Source: Actinomycetota bacterium (GTDB taxonomy: Bacteria; Actinomycetota; Nitriliruptoria; Nitriliruptorales; JAHWKO01). From it: 64,000 nt of DNA. The position numbers were made by a program, and so were the translations under genes. Every line of letters starts with the position of its first letter. Positions within the stretch are counted from its first letter, which is position 1. The DNA lies in the NCBI GenBank assembly GCA_019347675.1, contig JAHWKW010000001.1, positions 62,001 to 126,000 of the forward strand, given 5' to 3'. Below are positions 44,053 through 53,780 of this stretch, piece by piece. The notes below the pieces were generated by a model that was given only the letters and a program-made list of their open reading frames with translations, had not been told where the DNA came from and ran no database searches.

Positions 44053-45009
44053 GTGCCCGTCACGCCACACACCCTGTTGCTCGCTGCTCCCCGCGGGTTC
44101 TGCGCCGGGGTGGACCGTGCCGTGGTGATCGTCGAGAGGGCGCTCGAAGCCTACGGGCCGCCGGTGTACGTCCGTCATGAGATCGTGCACAACACCCACG
44201 TGGTCGAGTCGCTGCGCCGGCGGGGTGCGGTGTTCATCGAGGACGAAGGCGAGGCCCCCGACGGGGCGGTGATCGTCTTCAGCGCCCACGGCTCACCGGC
44301 TTCGGCCTACCAGCGATCCGGCGAGCGTCACCACACGCTGATCGATGCCACCTGCCCGCTGGTCACCAAGGTGCACGCCGAGGCACGCCGCTACGCCGAC
44401 CACCACCACGACATCGTGCTGATCGGCCACCAGGGTCACCAGGAGGTGATCGGCACGATGGGTCAGGTCCCGGGCCGGGTCACGTTGATCGAGACGCCCG
44501 ACGAGGTGGAAACCCTGCCCTTCCCCCGCGACGCGTCCGTGGCGTACATCACGCAGACGACGCTGTCGATGGACGACACCGCGGAGGTCGTCCGCCGCCT
44601 GAACGGGCGGTTCCCGCACCTCGTGCGTCCCAAGAGCGACGACATCTGCTACGCCACACAGAACCGCCAGGACGCGGTGAAAGCGCTGGCGGGGCGGTGT
44701 GACCTGGTGCTGGTCGTGGGATCCCAGACCTCGTCGAACTCGAAGCGGCTGGTCGAGGTGGCCCGCGACCGGGGCGTCGCGGCGGAGCTGATCGACGACC
44801 TCACCGAGATCGACGAGCGGTGGCTCGATCGTGTGGACGTCGTCGGACTGACCTCGGGCGCCAGTGCGCCGGAGGTCCTGGTCGAGCAGGTGGTCGACTG
44901 GTTCCGCGCCCGTGGGACCCGGACGGTGGACACCGTCCACCTGGTCGATGAGGACGTCGAGTTCCAGCTGCCGGCCGTCTTGGCCCGCAAGCTCGCCGAG
45001 GCCGGTTGA
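44053..45009 (+). CDS. ispH: 4-hydroxy-3-methylbut-2-enyl diphosphate reductase
   Basis: 318 residues. The iron-sulfur cysteines are in PRGFCAGV, ATCPLVTKVH and DICYATQNRQ; active-site residues appear in HEIVHNTHVV, GHQGHQEVIGT and SSNSKRL. It is the last enzyme of the MEP isoprenoid pathway, producing IPP and DMAPP. GTG 44053. Monocistronic. Confidence 0.95.
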   Translation: MPVTPHTLLLAAPRGFCAGVDRAVVIVERALEAYGPPVYVRHEIVHNTHVVESLRRRGAVFIEDEGEAPDGAVIVFSAHGSPASAYQRSGERHHTLIDATCPLVTKVHAEARRYADHHHDIVLIGHQGHQEVIGTMGQVPGRVTLIETPDEVETLPFPRDASVAYITQTTLSMDDTAEVVRRLNGRFPHLVRPKSDDICYATQNRQDAVKALAGRCDLVLVVGSQTSSNSKRLVEVARDRGVAAELIDDLTEIDERWLDRVDVVGLTSGASAPEVLVEQVVDWFRARGTRTVDTVHLVDEDVEFQLPAVLARKLAEAG

Positions 45010-45050
45010 GCATCGGGTCGTGCGGCGCGCCTGGGAGCGACCGGGGTGCG

Positions 45051-46166
45051 TCACGTGCCGGTGTACGCCTCCCACAGCACATCCGCCAGGAGGTCGCGCT
45101 GCCACGGACGCAGCCCAGCCGCCTCGACCAGCTCGTCGGGCGACGCGGGGTCGCTCAGCGCTGCGGTCCAAAGCACCCGCCCCGGGCACAGGAATCCGGG
45201 GTCGACGCCGAGCTGGTCGGCGACGCGGGCGCGCGCCCGGCGCATCCGGTCGTGTGCCGCACGGTCGTCGTCGTCTGCCCGTCGCAGCCCCGATGGGCTG
45301 GGCTCGTCGGGGGATGAGGCGCCGCGGCGGACGGCGGCCAGGAGGCGGTGGCCGTGTTGCCGGATCTGGCGGCCGTCGAGCCCGCGTCGCTGCAGGACGT
45401 TCAGCGTCGCGGGGGGGTGGGCCGCGATCGCGATCAGCGTGTCGTCGCGGGCGATGCGTTGCGGCGCGAGGTCCTCCTCGCGCGCGATCGCTTCGCGCTC
45501 GTCCCAGACCGCCTTGAGGACCGCCCGGCCGTGCCCGTCGAGGCGGCCGAGCCCTCTCGTCCGACCCCAGGACCGGGCCTGGATGTGGACGTGTTCCACC
45601 GTGGCGGTGAGCTCCTGCTCGTACCAGCTCGTGCGGGCGAGGTCCTCCAGGTGCGTCGACAGGGCCTCCCACAGTCGCGGCAGGTGCACCACGTCGCCGG
45701 CTGCGTAGGCGAGCATGTCGTCCGTGAGCGGCCGCCGCGACCAGTCGGCCCGCTGGTAGTGCGCCTTGTCGCCGCTGAGCCGCACGTTCAGAACCTGCTC
45801 GAGGAGCGGTGCGAGCCCGGTCGGCAGGCCGAGCACGGCCGCTGCGATGGCCGTGTCGGCCAGTCGCGCCGGCGTACAGTGATCGACCAGCGCTGCGCCA
45901 GCGCTCGCCAGCGGCTCGACGTCGTTCTCGAGCGCGTGCAGAACCACCAGGCGCTCCCCCAGGAAGGACCCGAGCGGCTCGAGGTCGTCCAGTGCGAGCG
46001 GATCCAGGATGATGCAGCACCCGTCCACCCCGACCTGGACGAGGGCGGCTTCGCGGACGTAGCGGTGGCCGTCGGCCCGTTCCACGTCGATTCCCACTGT
46101 CGGGGCGTCGACCGCCGTGAGGGCTTGCATGACCTCGGCGGGTTCGTCGACCAGACGGACCTCCAC
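45051..46166 (-). CDS. rnd: Ribonuclease D
   Basis: 371 residues. DEDD exonuclease motifs: VGIDVERA (Asp, Glu), VLHALENDVEPL and YAAGDVVHLPRLW (Tyr, Asp); then an HRDC-type helical domain (LVEAAGLRPWQRDLLADVLW near the C-terminus). It trims 3' ends of tRNA precursors. GTG 46166, divergent from the PIG-L gene with 50 bases between. Confidence 0.9.
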   Translation of the reverse strand: MEVRLVDEPAEVMQALTAVDAPTVGIDVERADGHRYVREAALVQVGVDGCCIILDPLALDDLEPLGSFLGERLVVLHALENDVEPLASAGAALVDHCTPARLADTAIAAAVLGLPTGLAPLLEQVLNVRLSGDKAHYQRADWSRRPLTDDMLAYAAGDVVHLPRLWEALSTHLEDLARTSWYEQELTATVEHVHIQARSWGRTRGLGRLDGHGRAVLKAVWDEREAIAREEDLAPQRIARDDTLIAIAAHPPATLNVLQRRGLDGRQIRQHGHRLLAAVRRGASSPDEPSPSGLRRADDDDRAAHDRMRRARARVADQLGVDPGFLCPGRVLWTAALSDPASPDELVEAAGLRPWQRDLLADVLWEAYTGT

Positions 46167-46216
46167 GAGCAGGCAGGCTATCGGCGGTGTCAGGATGTGG
46201 TGTGGAGGAGGCTGGC

Positions 46217-47092
46217 GTGACCGACCGCCCCGACACCCTCGGGCTGCTGTGCGTGCACCCGCACCCCGACGACGAGTCGATCGCGTGTGGTGGGGTGCTG
46301 GCCCGGTACGCCGACGAGGGCCTGCGCGTGGGGGTGGTGACGTGTACCGGCGGGGAGGAGGGCGAGAACCTGTCGGGCATCGACCTCGGCGACGAGGACA
46401 TGGCGGTTGTCCGCCGCCGTGAGCTCGCAGCAGCCATCGCCGTTCTGGGCGTGACCGACCACCGCACCCTGGGGTACCGCGACAGCGGCATGGCCGGCGC
46501 GACCAGCAACGAACATCCCGACAGCTTCCACCGGGCGGACCTGGACGAGGCGGCCGCCCGGCTGGCCGCCATCATCCGTGACTTCCGCCCCGCGGCGGTC
46601 GTCAGCGACGACGACCGCGGGACCTACGGCCACCCGGACCACCTCAAGGCCCACACCGTCACCGGCCGCGCGATCGAGCTCGCCGCCGACCCCGATGCTG
46701 CACTGCCGGCGATCCCGTGGGACGTCGCCAAGTGGTACGTGCACGTGCTGCCGCGCAGCCGGCTCCACGCGCTGCACCGGCGGTTGCTGGATGCCGGGAT
46801 CGCGTCGCCGTTCGGGCGTGGTCCCGTGCCCGATGGCGAGGACATGCCGTTCGGGGTCGCCGACGAGCGGGTCACCACAGCCGTGGACGTGCGTCCCTGG
46901 CTGGGGAGGAAGCGTGCGGCCATGCGTGCTCACGGTTCCCAGATCGGGGCGGATTCGTTCTTCCTCAACCTGCCGGATGACGTCAGCCAGGACGTGTTCG
47001 GGATGGAGTACTTCGTCGTCGAGCGGGGGACGCCCGCGAGCGCGGACGTGGAGGACGATCTGTTCGCGGGGCTGCGTGGGGCGGATCGGTGA
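46217..47092 (+). CDS. PIG-L family deacetylase (MshB/Mca-like)
   Basis: 291 residues. Zinc-binding HPHPDDESI at residue ~13 and the later GTYGHPDHLKAH, as in MshB and mycothiol S-conjugate amidase Mca. It would deacetylate a GlcNAc-inositol or process mycothiol conjugates. GTG 46217 after GGAGGAGG decides the start over a GTG 30 bases up. Its stop overlaps the flavin-reductase start (GTGA), then YjbQ follows likewise, making a three-gene operon. Confidence 0.88.
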   Translation: MTDRPDTLGLLCVHPHPDDESIACGGVLARYADEGLRVGVVTCTGGEEGENLSGIDLGDEDMAVVRRRELAAAIAVLGVTDHRTLGYRDSGMAGATSNEHPDSFHRADLDEAAARLAAIIRDFRPAAVVSDDDRGTYGHPDHLKAHTVTGRAIELAADPDAALPAIPWDVAKWYVHVLPRSRLHALHRRLLDAGIASPFGRGPVPDGEDMPFGVADERVTTAVDVRPWLGRKRAAMRAHGSQIGADSFFLNLPDDVSQDVFGMEYFVVERGTPASADVEDDLFAGLRGADR

Positions 47093-47610
47093 GCCGCCCG
47101 CAACGCCGCGCCGACCTGACCCCGCGCGCGTTCCGTGACGTGATGGCGCGGTTCGCGACCGGCGTCGCGGTCATGACCACCGTCGCCGACGGGGTCCCCC
47201 ACGGCATGACCGCCAACGCCGTGTGTTCGGTGTCGCTTGACCCTCTGCTCGTGCTGGTGTGCGTGGAGCGGGGGTCCACCATGGCCCACGCGGTCGGTGA
47301 CAGCCAGGTGTTCGCCCTGTCGGTCCTGCACGAGGACGACGAGGGTCTGGCGATGCACTTCGCTGATCCCTACCGGCCCCACGGGGACACCGAGTTCAAC
47401 CGCATCGCCACCCGCAAGGAGGTGACGGGCTCGCCGGTGCTGGACGTGGCGATCGCGTTCGTCGACTGCCGGGTGTGGGCTGTGTACGACGGAGGCGACC
47501 ACCTCGTCGTGGTCGGCGAGGTCGCCGCGCTCGGCCTCGCAGACGACGACGACCCGCTGCTGTTCTACCGTGGCGCCTACCGGGGGGTGCGACCGGAAGG
47601 GTCGGGATGA
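47089..47610 (+). CDS. Flavin reductase family protein
   Basis: 173 residues. Split-barrel flavin reductase: FRDVMARFATGVAVMTT, ANAVCSVSLDPLLVLVCVERGSTM and VVVGEVAALG. It likely reduces FMN/FAD with NAD(P)H for a monooxygenase or acts in redox metabolism. GTG 47089 overlaps the previous stop by four bases, and its own stop overlaps the YjbQ start, so all are coupled. Confidence 0.88.
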   Translation: MSRPQRRADLTPRAFRDVMARFATGVAVMTTVADGVPHGMTANAVCSVSLDPLLVLVCVERGSTMAHAVGDSQVFALSVLHEDDEGLAMHFADPYRPHGDTEFNRIATRKEVTGSPVLDVAIAFVDCRVWAVYDGGDHLVVVGEVAALGLADDDDPLLFYRGAYRGVRPEGSG

Positions 47611-48020
47611 TGGAGAGCCGCGAGGTGCAGCTCGACACCCGTGGGCAGCGCGTGACGGACGTCACCGACCAGGTCCGCAGCTTCGCCCGCGACGTGGGCG
47701 GCGATGGCCTGCTCCACGTCTTCCTCCCGCACGCCACAGCCGGGTTGGCGCTGATGGAGACCGGAAGCGGATCGGAGCGTGATCTCGAGGAGGCGCTCGA
47801 GCAGGAGCTGCTCCCGCGCGACGATCGCTACACGCACCGCCACGGCTCGGTCGGCCACGGCGCCGACCACCTGGTGCCCGTCCTGGTGTCGCCGACGCTG
47901 GTCCTCGCGGTGCAGGGTGGCGACGTGGTGCTGGGCACCTGGCAGAGCATCTGTGTGGTCGACACCAACCGCGACAACGACCGCCGCCGCTTGCGTCTGA
48001 CGGTGTTGCGTTCCGCCTGA
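47607..48020 (+). CDS. YjbQ family protein (secondary thiamine-phosphate synthase-like)
   Basis: 137 residues. Family hallmarks are FLPHATAGLALME, the HGSVGHGADHLVPVLVSPTLVLAV stretch and GTWQSICVVDTNRDN. The E. coli member has weak thiamine-phosphate synthase activity; the physiological role is unclear. ATG 47607 overlaps the previous stop (ATGA); a second ATG follows it at once. Confidence 0.88.
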   Translation: MMESREVQLDTRGQRVTDVTDQVRSFARDVGGDGLLHVFLPHATAGLALMETGSGSERDLEEALEQELLPRDDRYTHRHGSVGHGADHLVPVLVSPTLVLAVQGGDVVLGTWQSICVVDTNRDNDRRRLRLTVLRSA

Positions 48021-48023
48021 CCG

Positions 48024-49145
48024 GTGACGGCCGAGCGACGCGTCTGTTCGAGCCGTGCCCGCTCCTGCGAGCGGCGGTGGATCGTGGCGCTCGTCGTGCT
48101 GACCGTGATGGCGCCCGCGTGCCGTCCGGGGACCGAGCCTCGGCCGGGCCAGACGCCGACCGACACGACCCCCTTCACACCGTCTCCCCCCGCACGCGGA
48201 CTCACCGTCGGGATCGTGCTGGCGCCTCCGACCGAGCTGATCGCCTCGTTGCAGAGCGACATCGTGCGGTCGACCGCGGAACGGCTCCACGACGTCATCG
48301 ACCACGACGTGCGGGCCGTCCGAGTGCTCGAACCGCCGCAGGAGGACTTTCGGGGCGACCAGCTCGCGTTCCTGGCGGACGAAGGCTTCACGCTGGTCTG
48401 CACGGTCGGCCAGGCAGGCGCCGACGACGTGGCGCGGCTGGCGCCCCAGTACCCGGCCACCCGGTTCTGTCTCCTCGACGGCCGGCTCGCCGACCCGCCT
48501 GCCAACGCCATGTCGGTGAGCTGGCGCGTCGAGGAGGGTGCCTTCCTGGCCGGGGCTGCCGGGGCGCTCGTCACATCGGTGGGTGCGACCGGGATCGTCA
48601 GCGCCGTCCCTCCCGGGTCGGCGGACCGCGTGCGCATCGGATTCGAGGCCGGCGCGCGGTTCATCCGCAGTGACATCCCGGTCGTGATGGCGCCGGCCAC
48701 CGTCGACCAGGACGTCGCGATGTCCGTCGCCGTCCGCACGGCGCGGGAAGCAGCCACCGCGCAGTTCGACGCCGGCGTGCCCACGCCGTGCCTGATGCCG
48801 GTGGGCGGGACCGCCGTCGTCCGTGGGGTCGGCGAAGCCGCGGCCGCCTCCGACGGGCTGGTGCTCGGTTGGGCAGTCGACGTGACCCGTCTGCTGGACG
48901 AAGACACCGGTGTGGCCCACGTCCTGGGATCGGTGACGAAGCGGTTCGACACCGCCCTGGCGCTGGTCGTGGAAAGCGCCTTCGAGGGCGGCGATCGTGA
49001 CATCCGGCTCGGGTTCGCCGAGGACGGGTTCGCGTTCGTCCCCGGTCCCAGCCCCAGCTACGGCCCGATCGCCGCTCAGCTGCGTGAGGTCGCCGACGCC
49101 ATCGAAGAGCGCCGGGTCATCGTCCCTGGCCGCGAACAGCGGTGA
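48024..49145 (+). CDS. BMP-like substrate-binding lipoprotein
   Basis: 373 residues. A Cys after VMAPA (VLTVMAPAC) suggests a lipoprotein, followed by a Pro/Thr-rich linker. The body resembles basic membrane protein/PnrA-like periplasmic binders: VGIVLAPP, FTLVCTVGQAGADDVARLAPQYP and SWRVEEGAFLAGAAGALV. No transporter genes are adjacent, so the ligand is unknown. GTG 48024, three bases after the YjbQ stop. Confidence 0.8.
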   Translation: MTAERRVCSSRARSCERRWIVALVVLTVMAPACRPGTEPRPGQTPTDTTPFTPSPPARGLTVGIVLAPPTELIASLQSDIVRSTAERLHDVIDHDVRAVRVLEPPQEDFRGDQLAFLADEGFTLVCTVGQAGADDVARLAPQYPATRFCLLDGRLADPPANAMSVSWRVEEGAFLAGAAGALVTSVGATGIVSAVPPGSADRVRIGFEAGARFIRSDIPVVMAPATVDQDVAMSVAVRTAREAATAQFDAGVPTPCLMPVGGTAVVRGVGEAAAASDGLVLGWAVDVTRLLDEDTGVAHVLGSVTKRFDTALALVVESAFEGGDRDIRLGFAEDGFAFVPGPSPSYGPIAAQLREVADAIEERRVIVPGREQR

Positions 49146-49208
49146 CGCCGACCGTGCCTCCCTTCGGACCGGCGCGCGTCCTCAAGCCCCACGACCCCCC
49201 GGCCTACG

Positions 49209-50681
49209 ATGACCTCATCGGACGAGCGGAGGCCGCGGGTGCGTCGCGCGAAGATCATCGCGACCCTGGGGCCGGCCCTCGACGACCCTGCCCGGCTCCG
49301 GGCGGCCCTGTTCGCGGGGATCGACGTGGTCCGGTTGAACTTCTCCCACGGGACGCACGAGACGCACGCGGAGCGCTTGGAGCGGGTCCACAAGCTGGCC
49401 CCCGAGATCGGCCGCCCGATCGGCAGCCTCGGCGACCTGCAGGGTCCCAAGATCCGCCTCGGGGAGCTCCCCAGCGACGGGGTCGAGCTCGTCGACGGCG
49501 GCGACGTCGTCCTCATGGGGGGGAGCGAACGGCTCGACAGCTACCACGACGGCGCCGGGACGCCGCTCCTGCCGGTGGTGTACGAGGGGTTGAGTGGGGA
49601 CGTCGAGCCCGGGGCGCTCGTGCTCATGGACGACGGTCTGCTGCGGCTGGTCGCGTCCCGGATCACCGACGGCGAGGTCCACTGCCGGGTCGTGGCCGGC
49701 GGCGTGGCCCGGTCGCGCAAGGGCGTCAACCTGCCCGGGGTGGCGGTGTCAGCCAAGAGCCTGACCGCCAAGGACCGCGAGGACCTGGCCGCCATGCTCG
49801 ACATGGGGGTCGACTGGGTCGCGCTCTCGTTCGTTCGTCGACCGGAAGACATCAACGAGGTCCGCCAGTTCATCCGCGAGCGCGGAGGCGAGCAGCCGGT
49901 GGTGTCCAAGCTGGAGCGGCCGGAGATCCTCGACAACCTCCCCGCGATCGTCAAAGCCTCGGACGCCGTGATGGTGGCGCGCGGTGATATGGGGGTAGAG
50001 GTCGGTCCCGAGCGCGTCCCGGCCCTGCAGAAGGAGATCATCGCGATGGCCAACTCGACTGGCCGACCGGTGATCACCGCCACCGAGATGCTCGACTCGA
50101 TGATCCGCAGCCCCCGACCAACGCGCGCTGAGGCGTCGGACGTGGCCAACGCCGTCTTCGACGGCACCGACGCGTTGATGCTGTCGGGCGAGACGGCGGC
50201 CGGGCGGTACCCGGTCGAGGCGGTGCGGACCATGGCCAGGATCATCGAGGTGGCCGAGAGCAGCCGCCACCTCGTGCACCCACCGGAGCCCGGTGCCGAC
50301 GACATGGCGATCGATCGTGTGGTCGCACGGGCCGCGGTGCAAGCGGCCGAGGACGCCCGGGCCAAAGCCGTGGTCGTGTTCAGCCTGAGCGGCTCGTCGG
50401 TGCAGCTGGTGTCGAAGTTCCGTCCCAACGTCCCGATCGTGGGGTTGACCCCTCGCGAGGACACCGTCCGGCGGTTGACGCTGATGTGGGGGACCGCGGG
50501 TGAACTCGTCCCCGAAAAGGACCACACCCGTGACCTCATCGTGTCCGCCGAGGAGGTCTGCCTGGGATCCGGGTACGGCCAGCGCGGTGATGCGGTCGTC
50601 ATCGTCTCGGGGATCCCTGGGGGCCACGGCGGGACGAACCGGATCCTGGTCCACCGTCTCGGCCACACCCCGGGTGACTGA
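49209..50681 (+). CDS. pyk: Pyruvate kinase
   Basis: 490 residues. KIIATLGPALDDP start, RLNFSHGTHETH, LQGPKIRLGEL, the metal/substrate region VMVARGDMGVEVGPERVP, and ATEMLDSMIRSPRPTRAEASDVANAV. C-terminal regulatory domain present. It makes ATP and pyruvate at the end of glycolysis. ATG 49209. Confidence 0.94.
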   Translation: MTSSDERRPRVRRAKIIATLGPALDDPARLRAALFAGIDVVRLNFSHGTHETHAERLERVHKLAPEIGRPIGSLGDLQGPKIRLGELPSDGVELVDGGDVVLMGGSERLDSYHDGAGTPLLPVVYEGLSGDVEPGALVLMDDGLLRLVASRITDGEVHCRVVAGGVARSRKGVNLPGVAVSAKSLTAKDREDLAAMLDMGVDWVALSFVRRPEDINEVRQFIRERGGEQPVVSKLERPEILDNLPAIVKASDAVMVARGDMGVEVGPERVPALQKEIIAMANSTGRPVITATEMLDSMIRSPRPTRAEASDVANAVFDGTDALMLSGETAAGRYPVEAVRTMARIIEVAESSRHLVHPPEPGADDMAIDRVVARAAVQAAEDARAKAVVVFSLSGSSVQLVSKFRPNVPIVGLTPREDTVRRLTLMWGTAGELVPEKDHTRDLIVSAEEVCLGSGYGQRGDAVVIVSGIPGGHGGTNRILVHRLGHTPGD

Positions 50682-50726
50682 ACTGATGCCGGGACGGCAT
50701 CTGAAGTTCCCGGGCCAGCGCGTGAC

Positions 50727-51785
50727 GTGACGGCCGCCCGGCCCCGCCTGAAGGAGCCGTCAGGCCAGCGTCCGCACGGCCGGGAACGGCCGCGCCCCCC
50801 GCGCTGGCCGGCCGTCTTCGCCGGCGTGTACGCCGCCGTGACCGCCGCCACAATCGTGGCGTGGTTCCTGGTCGGCGATCTGTGGTGGACCCAGCCGGTG
50901 CACGCCACGACGTTCTACTGGCCGCTCCCGGCCGTGCCGCTGGCGGCACTGGCCCTGGTGCGTCGTCGGTGGCGGGTTGCGCTCCTCCTCGCGGTGCCCG
51001 CCGGCCTCTTCGTGACGGCCTACGGGGGGCTGTTCGTCGGCGCGTCCCCGGCCGTCGACGGTGACGTCCGGGTCGCCTCGTACAACACCTACATCCGGTC
51101 GTCGGACCTGTCGCACGTGTTCAGCATCGCACGCGCCGAGAGGCCGGATGTGCTCCTGGTCCAGGAGATCACGCCGCGGCGCGCGGCGGAGCTCGAAGCT
51201 GAGCTGGGCGACACGTACCCGCATCGCTGGTTCGGGGACGAGGTCGGGCGCGTCGGCGGGGTCGGTGTGCTGTCGCGCTTCCCGATCGTCGCGCTCCGTC
51301 CGGTCCCACCCCCGCGACCAGCGTCACGGCCCACCGCGGTGGTCCACCTCGACGTCGGCGGCCGACCGTTGCAGATCGTCCCCGTGCACCTGACGTCGCC
51401 CTGTCCGGACTGTGGGGCGTCGTTGCTCGGCCGACAGCGGCTCGAGGTCGATGTCCGCCGGGCCGAGATCGACGCGGCCCTGGCCGAACTGGATCCGGAC
51501 ATCCCCGCAGTCGTCGGCGGCGACCTGAACTCGACCCGGCGGTCGGACCCCTACCGCCACCTGGTCGCGGCCGGGTTCCGTGACCCCCAGATCGAGGCGG
51601 GGGCCGGGCCGGGGTTCACGTGGCCCGCTGGCACCGATCGGCTGCCTGACCGGCCTCTGCTGCGCATCGACTGGGTCATGGCACGCGGGATGATCCCCGT
51701 TGACGCGTGGGTCGCGTCGACCGACGGCTCCGACCACCGCCCCGTCCTGGCCGATCTCGCCTGGCCGGGAGGGGCGGGGGGATGA
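50727..51785 (+). CDS. Membrane endonuclease/exonuclease/phosphatase family protein
   Basis: 352 residues. Three N-terminal membrane helices (AVFAGVYAAVTAATIVAWFLV, FYWPLPAVPLAALALV, VALLLAVPAGLFVTAYGGLFV) precede an EEP domain with VASYNTYIR, VLLVQEITP (catalytic Glu), GGDLNSTR and GSDHRPVLADL. The catalytic part should face the outside. The substrate may be nucleic acid or phospholipid. GTG 50727; overlaps the next gene by ATGA. Confidence 0.85.
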   Translation: MTAARPRLKEPSGQRPHGRERPRPPRWPAVFAGVYAAVTAATIVAWFLVGDLWWTQPVHATTFYWPLPAVPLAALALVRRRWRVALLLAVPAGLFVTAYGGLFVGASPAVDGDVRVASYNTYIRSSDLSHVFSIARAERPDVLLVQEITPRRAAELEAELGDTYPHRWFGDEVGRVGGVGVLSRFPIVALRPVPPPRPASRPTAVVHLDVGGRPLQIVPVHLTSPCPDCGASLLGRQRLEVDVRRAEIDAALAELDPDIPAVVGGDLNSTRRSDPYRHLVAAGFRDPQIEAGAGPGFTWPAGTDRLPDRPLLRIDWVMARGMIPVDAWVASTDGSDHRPVLADLAWPGGAGG

Positions 51786-52153
51786 CCGAGGTCCCCGACG
51801 AGCTCCGCGATGAGCGGTACTGCTACCTCACCACCACCCAGCGGGTGACCGGCCGGCGGCATACCGCCGAGCTGTGGTTCGTCCCGGCCGAGGGAGGGGT
51901 GTACCTGTTCAGCGGCTCCGGGGGGCTGACCACCTGGTGCCTGAACCTGCAGGCGTCCGAGCAGGGCGTGCTGCGCATCGACGGGCGGTCGTGGTTGGCG
52001 CGGGCGGCGTTCCTGGGTGAGGACGACGATCGGCGGGTCGAGGCCCTCAACGCCTTCCACGGCAAGTACGACCCGCCCGGCAAGGACCGCACCGGTCCGT
52101 GGATCCGGAACGCGGTGGTCGCCCACGTCGTGCTGGTCCGTGAGGTCGCCTGA
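51782..52153 (+). CDS. PNPOx/deazaflavin-type split-barrel oxidoreductase-like protein
   Basis: 123 residues, a split beta-barrel: ERYCYLTTTQRVTGRRHTAELWFVPAEGGVYLFSG is the conserved N-terminal half of F420-dependent nitroreductase/PNPOx relatives. It may use F420 or a flavin. ATG 51782 overlaps the EEP stop. Cofactor use is inference. Confidence 0.75.
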   Translation: MTEVPDELRDERYCYLTTTQRVTGRRHTAELWFVPAEGGVYLFSGSGGLTTWCLNLQASEQGVLRIDGRSWLARAAFLGEDDDRRVEALNAFHGKYDPPGKDRTGPWIRNAVVAHVVLVREVA

Positions 52154-52168
52154 CCCCTTAGCCCGGCC

Positions 52169-53695
52169 TTAGCCCGGTAGCACGACCGTCTTGAGCGCGG
52201 TGCACTCGTCGATTGAGTAGCCCAGCCCCTCCCGGCCGACGCCGGAGTCGGGGGTGCGGCCCCCGAACGGGAAGTGGCCCACCCCGTGCGACGGGGCGTC
52301 GTTGACGGTGACCATCCCGACCTCCAACGCGCCGGCCACGCGCCACGCCCGGTTCAGGTCTGACGTGAACACCGCGGAGTCCAGCCCGTACCGCGACCGG
52401 TTCGCCACATCGAGGGCGTCGTCCTCGTCGCGGACCTTGACGATCGTCAGGACCGGACCGAACGTCTCCTCCCACACGATGTCCGCGTCGAGGGGGACCG
52501 CGGCCAGGACGGTGGGTTGGTGGTAGGCCGCGTCGGTCTCGCCACCGGCGAGCAGCTCCGCACCCTTGTCGAGGGCGTCGCGGACCAGGCCGTGCACGGT
52601 CTCGCAGGCTTCGGCGTTGACCAGAGGCCCGATGCCGACGCCGTCCGCGCGCGGGTCGCCGGCCGTCCAGGTCTGGGCCTCACCCAGCGCCCGCTGCACG
52701 TACTCGTCGTACACCGCCTCCTCGACCAGGATGCGGCTCAGTCCGGAGCAGCGCTGGCCTGCCAGCTTGAACGCCCCGGCCACGGTCTTGGCCGCCGCGT
52801 CCTCGACGTCGGCGTCGGACAGCACGATCCCGGCACCGTTGCCGCCCAGCTCCAGGTGGATCGGCTTGGGCCCGGCTGCGCGGGCGAGTGCACGCCCCGC
52901 CGTGCTCGACCCCGTGAACGACACCATGGAGATGTCCGGGTGGGACGCCAGCGCGTCGCCGAGCTCACTGCCGGGTCCGGTGACGACGTTCAGCGCGCCC
53001 GCGGGCAGACCCGCCTCCTCCAGGGCCCGGGCGAACATCAGCAACGCGACCGGGGCGTCCGAGGGTGCCTTGGCCACGACGGTGTTCCCGGCCGCGAGCG
53101 CCGGGATGATCTTGGAGGCGGGGATGAACAGGGGGTAGTTGAACGGGCCGATCGCTGCGACCGTGCCGAGCGGCTCGCGCAGCACCACGCCGCGTTTGCC
53201 GATCGTCCCGGGGATCCAGTCGCCGGGGATGTACTCGCCGAAGATCTTCCGGACCTCCTCACGGACGAGGTCGAGCCGCTCGATGGTCGTGCCGGCCTCG
53301 GAGTCCGCTGACGCTGCGGTCTTGCCCAGGTCGATCGTGATCGTGTGCTGGAAGGCGCTGCGGGAGCCAGCCATCACCTGGGCCGCGTCCTCGCAGATCC
53401 GCAGGCGCTCGGCGGCGGGGACCTCCAGGAAGCCGGTCCTGGCGGCGGTGGCCGCCGCGATGGCACGCTCGACGTCGCCCTTCCCGCCCCGTTGCGCGCG
53501 GGCGATCAAGGTGCCGTCGATCGGCGAACGGACCTCGAAGTCCTCGCCCGTGTCCGCCGCCTGCCACTCGCCTCCGACCAGGATGCGCAAGGTCGGCACC
53601 CCATCGGTCGTCGACGCCACGATCGGCTCGAACAGGTCCGGCAGGTCCAGTTGGGGGGCGCCGATGGCGGACGGCTGCGGGTCGACGAACGTCAT
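52169..53695 (-). CDS. Aldehyde dehydrogenase, GapN/lactaldehyde-type
   Basis: 508 residues. Catalytic Cys in GQRCSGLSRILVEE and Glu in LELGGNGAG; NAD(P) site residues at TGSSTAGR and GPFNYPLF. The sequence is closest in style to non-phosphorylating glyceraldehyde-3-phosphate dehydrogenase (GapN) and lactaldehyde dehydrogenases. ATG 53695 follows AGGAGACACCG. Its TAA stop lies in a duplicated CCTTAGCCCGG. It neighbours the CooC-like gene on the same strand, 85 bases downstream. Confidence 0.88.
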   Translation of the reverse strand: MTFVDPQPSAIGAPQLDLPDLFEPIVASTTDGVPTLRILVGGEWQAADTGEDFEVRSPIDGTLIARAQRGGKGDVERAIAAATAARTGFLEVPAAERLRICEDAAQVMAGSRSAFQHTITIDLGKTAASADSEAGTTIERLDLVREEVRKIFGEYIPGDWIPGTIGKRGVVLREPLGTVAAIGPFNYPLFIPASKIIPALAAGNTVVAKAPSDAPVALLMFARALEEAGLPAGALNVVTGPGSELGDALASHPDISMVSFTGSSTAGRALARAAGPKPIHLELGGNGAGIVLSDADVEDAAAKTVAGAFKLAGQRCSGLSRILVEEAVYDEYVQRALGEAQTWTAGDPRADGVGIGPLVNAEACETVHGLVRDALDKGAELLAGGETDAAYHQPTVLAAVPLDADIVWEETFGPVLTIVKVRDEDDALDVANRSRYGLDSAVFTSDLNRAWRVAGALEVGMVTVNDAPSHGVGHFPFGGRTPDSGVGREGLGYSIDECTALKTVVLPG

Positions 53696-53780
53696 CGGTG
53701 TCTCCTGTCGGTGTCTCGCTTGTGAGGATGGCATGCGAGGGCCGACCGCACCGATCGCGCGGGTGTCCGTCCGGGGGCGG

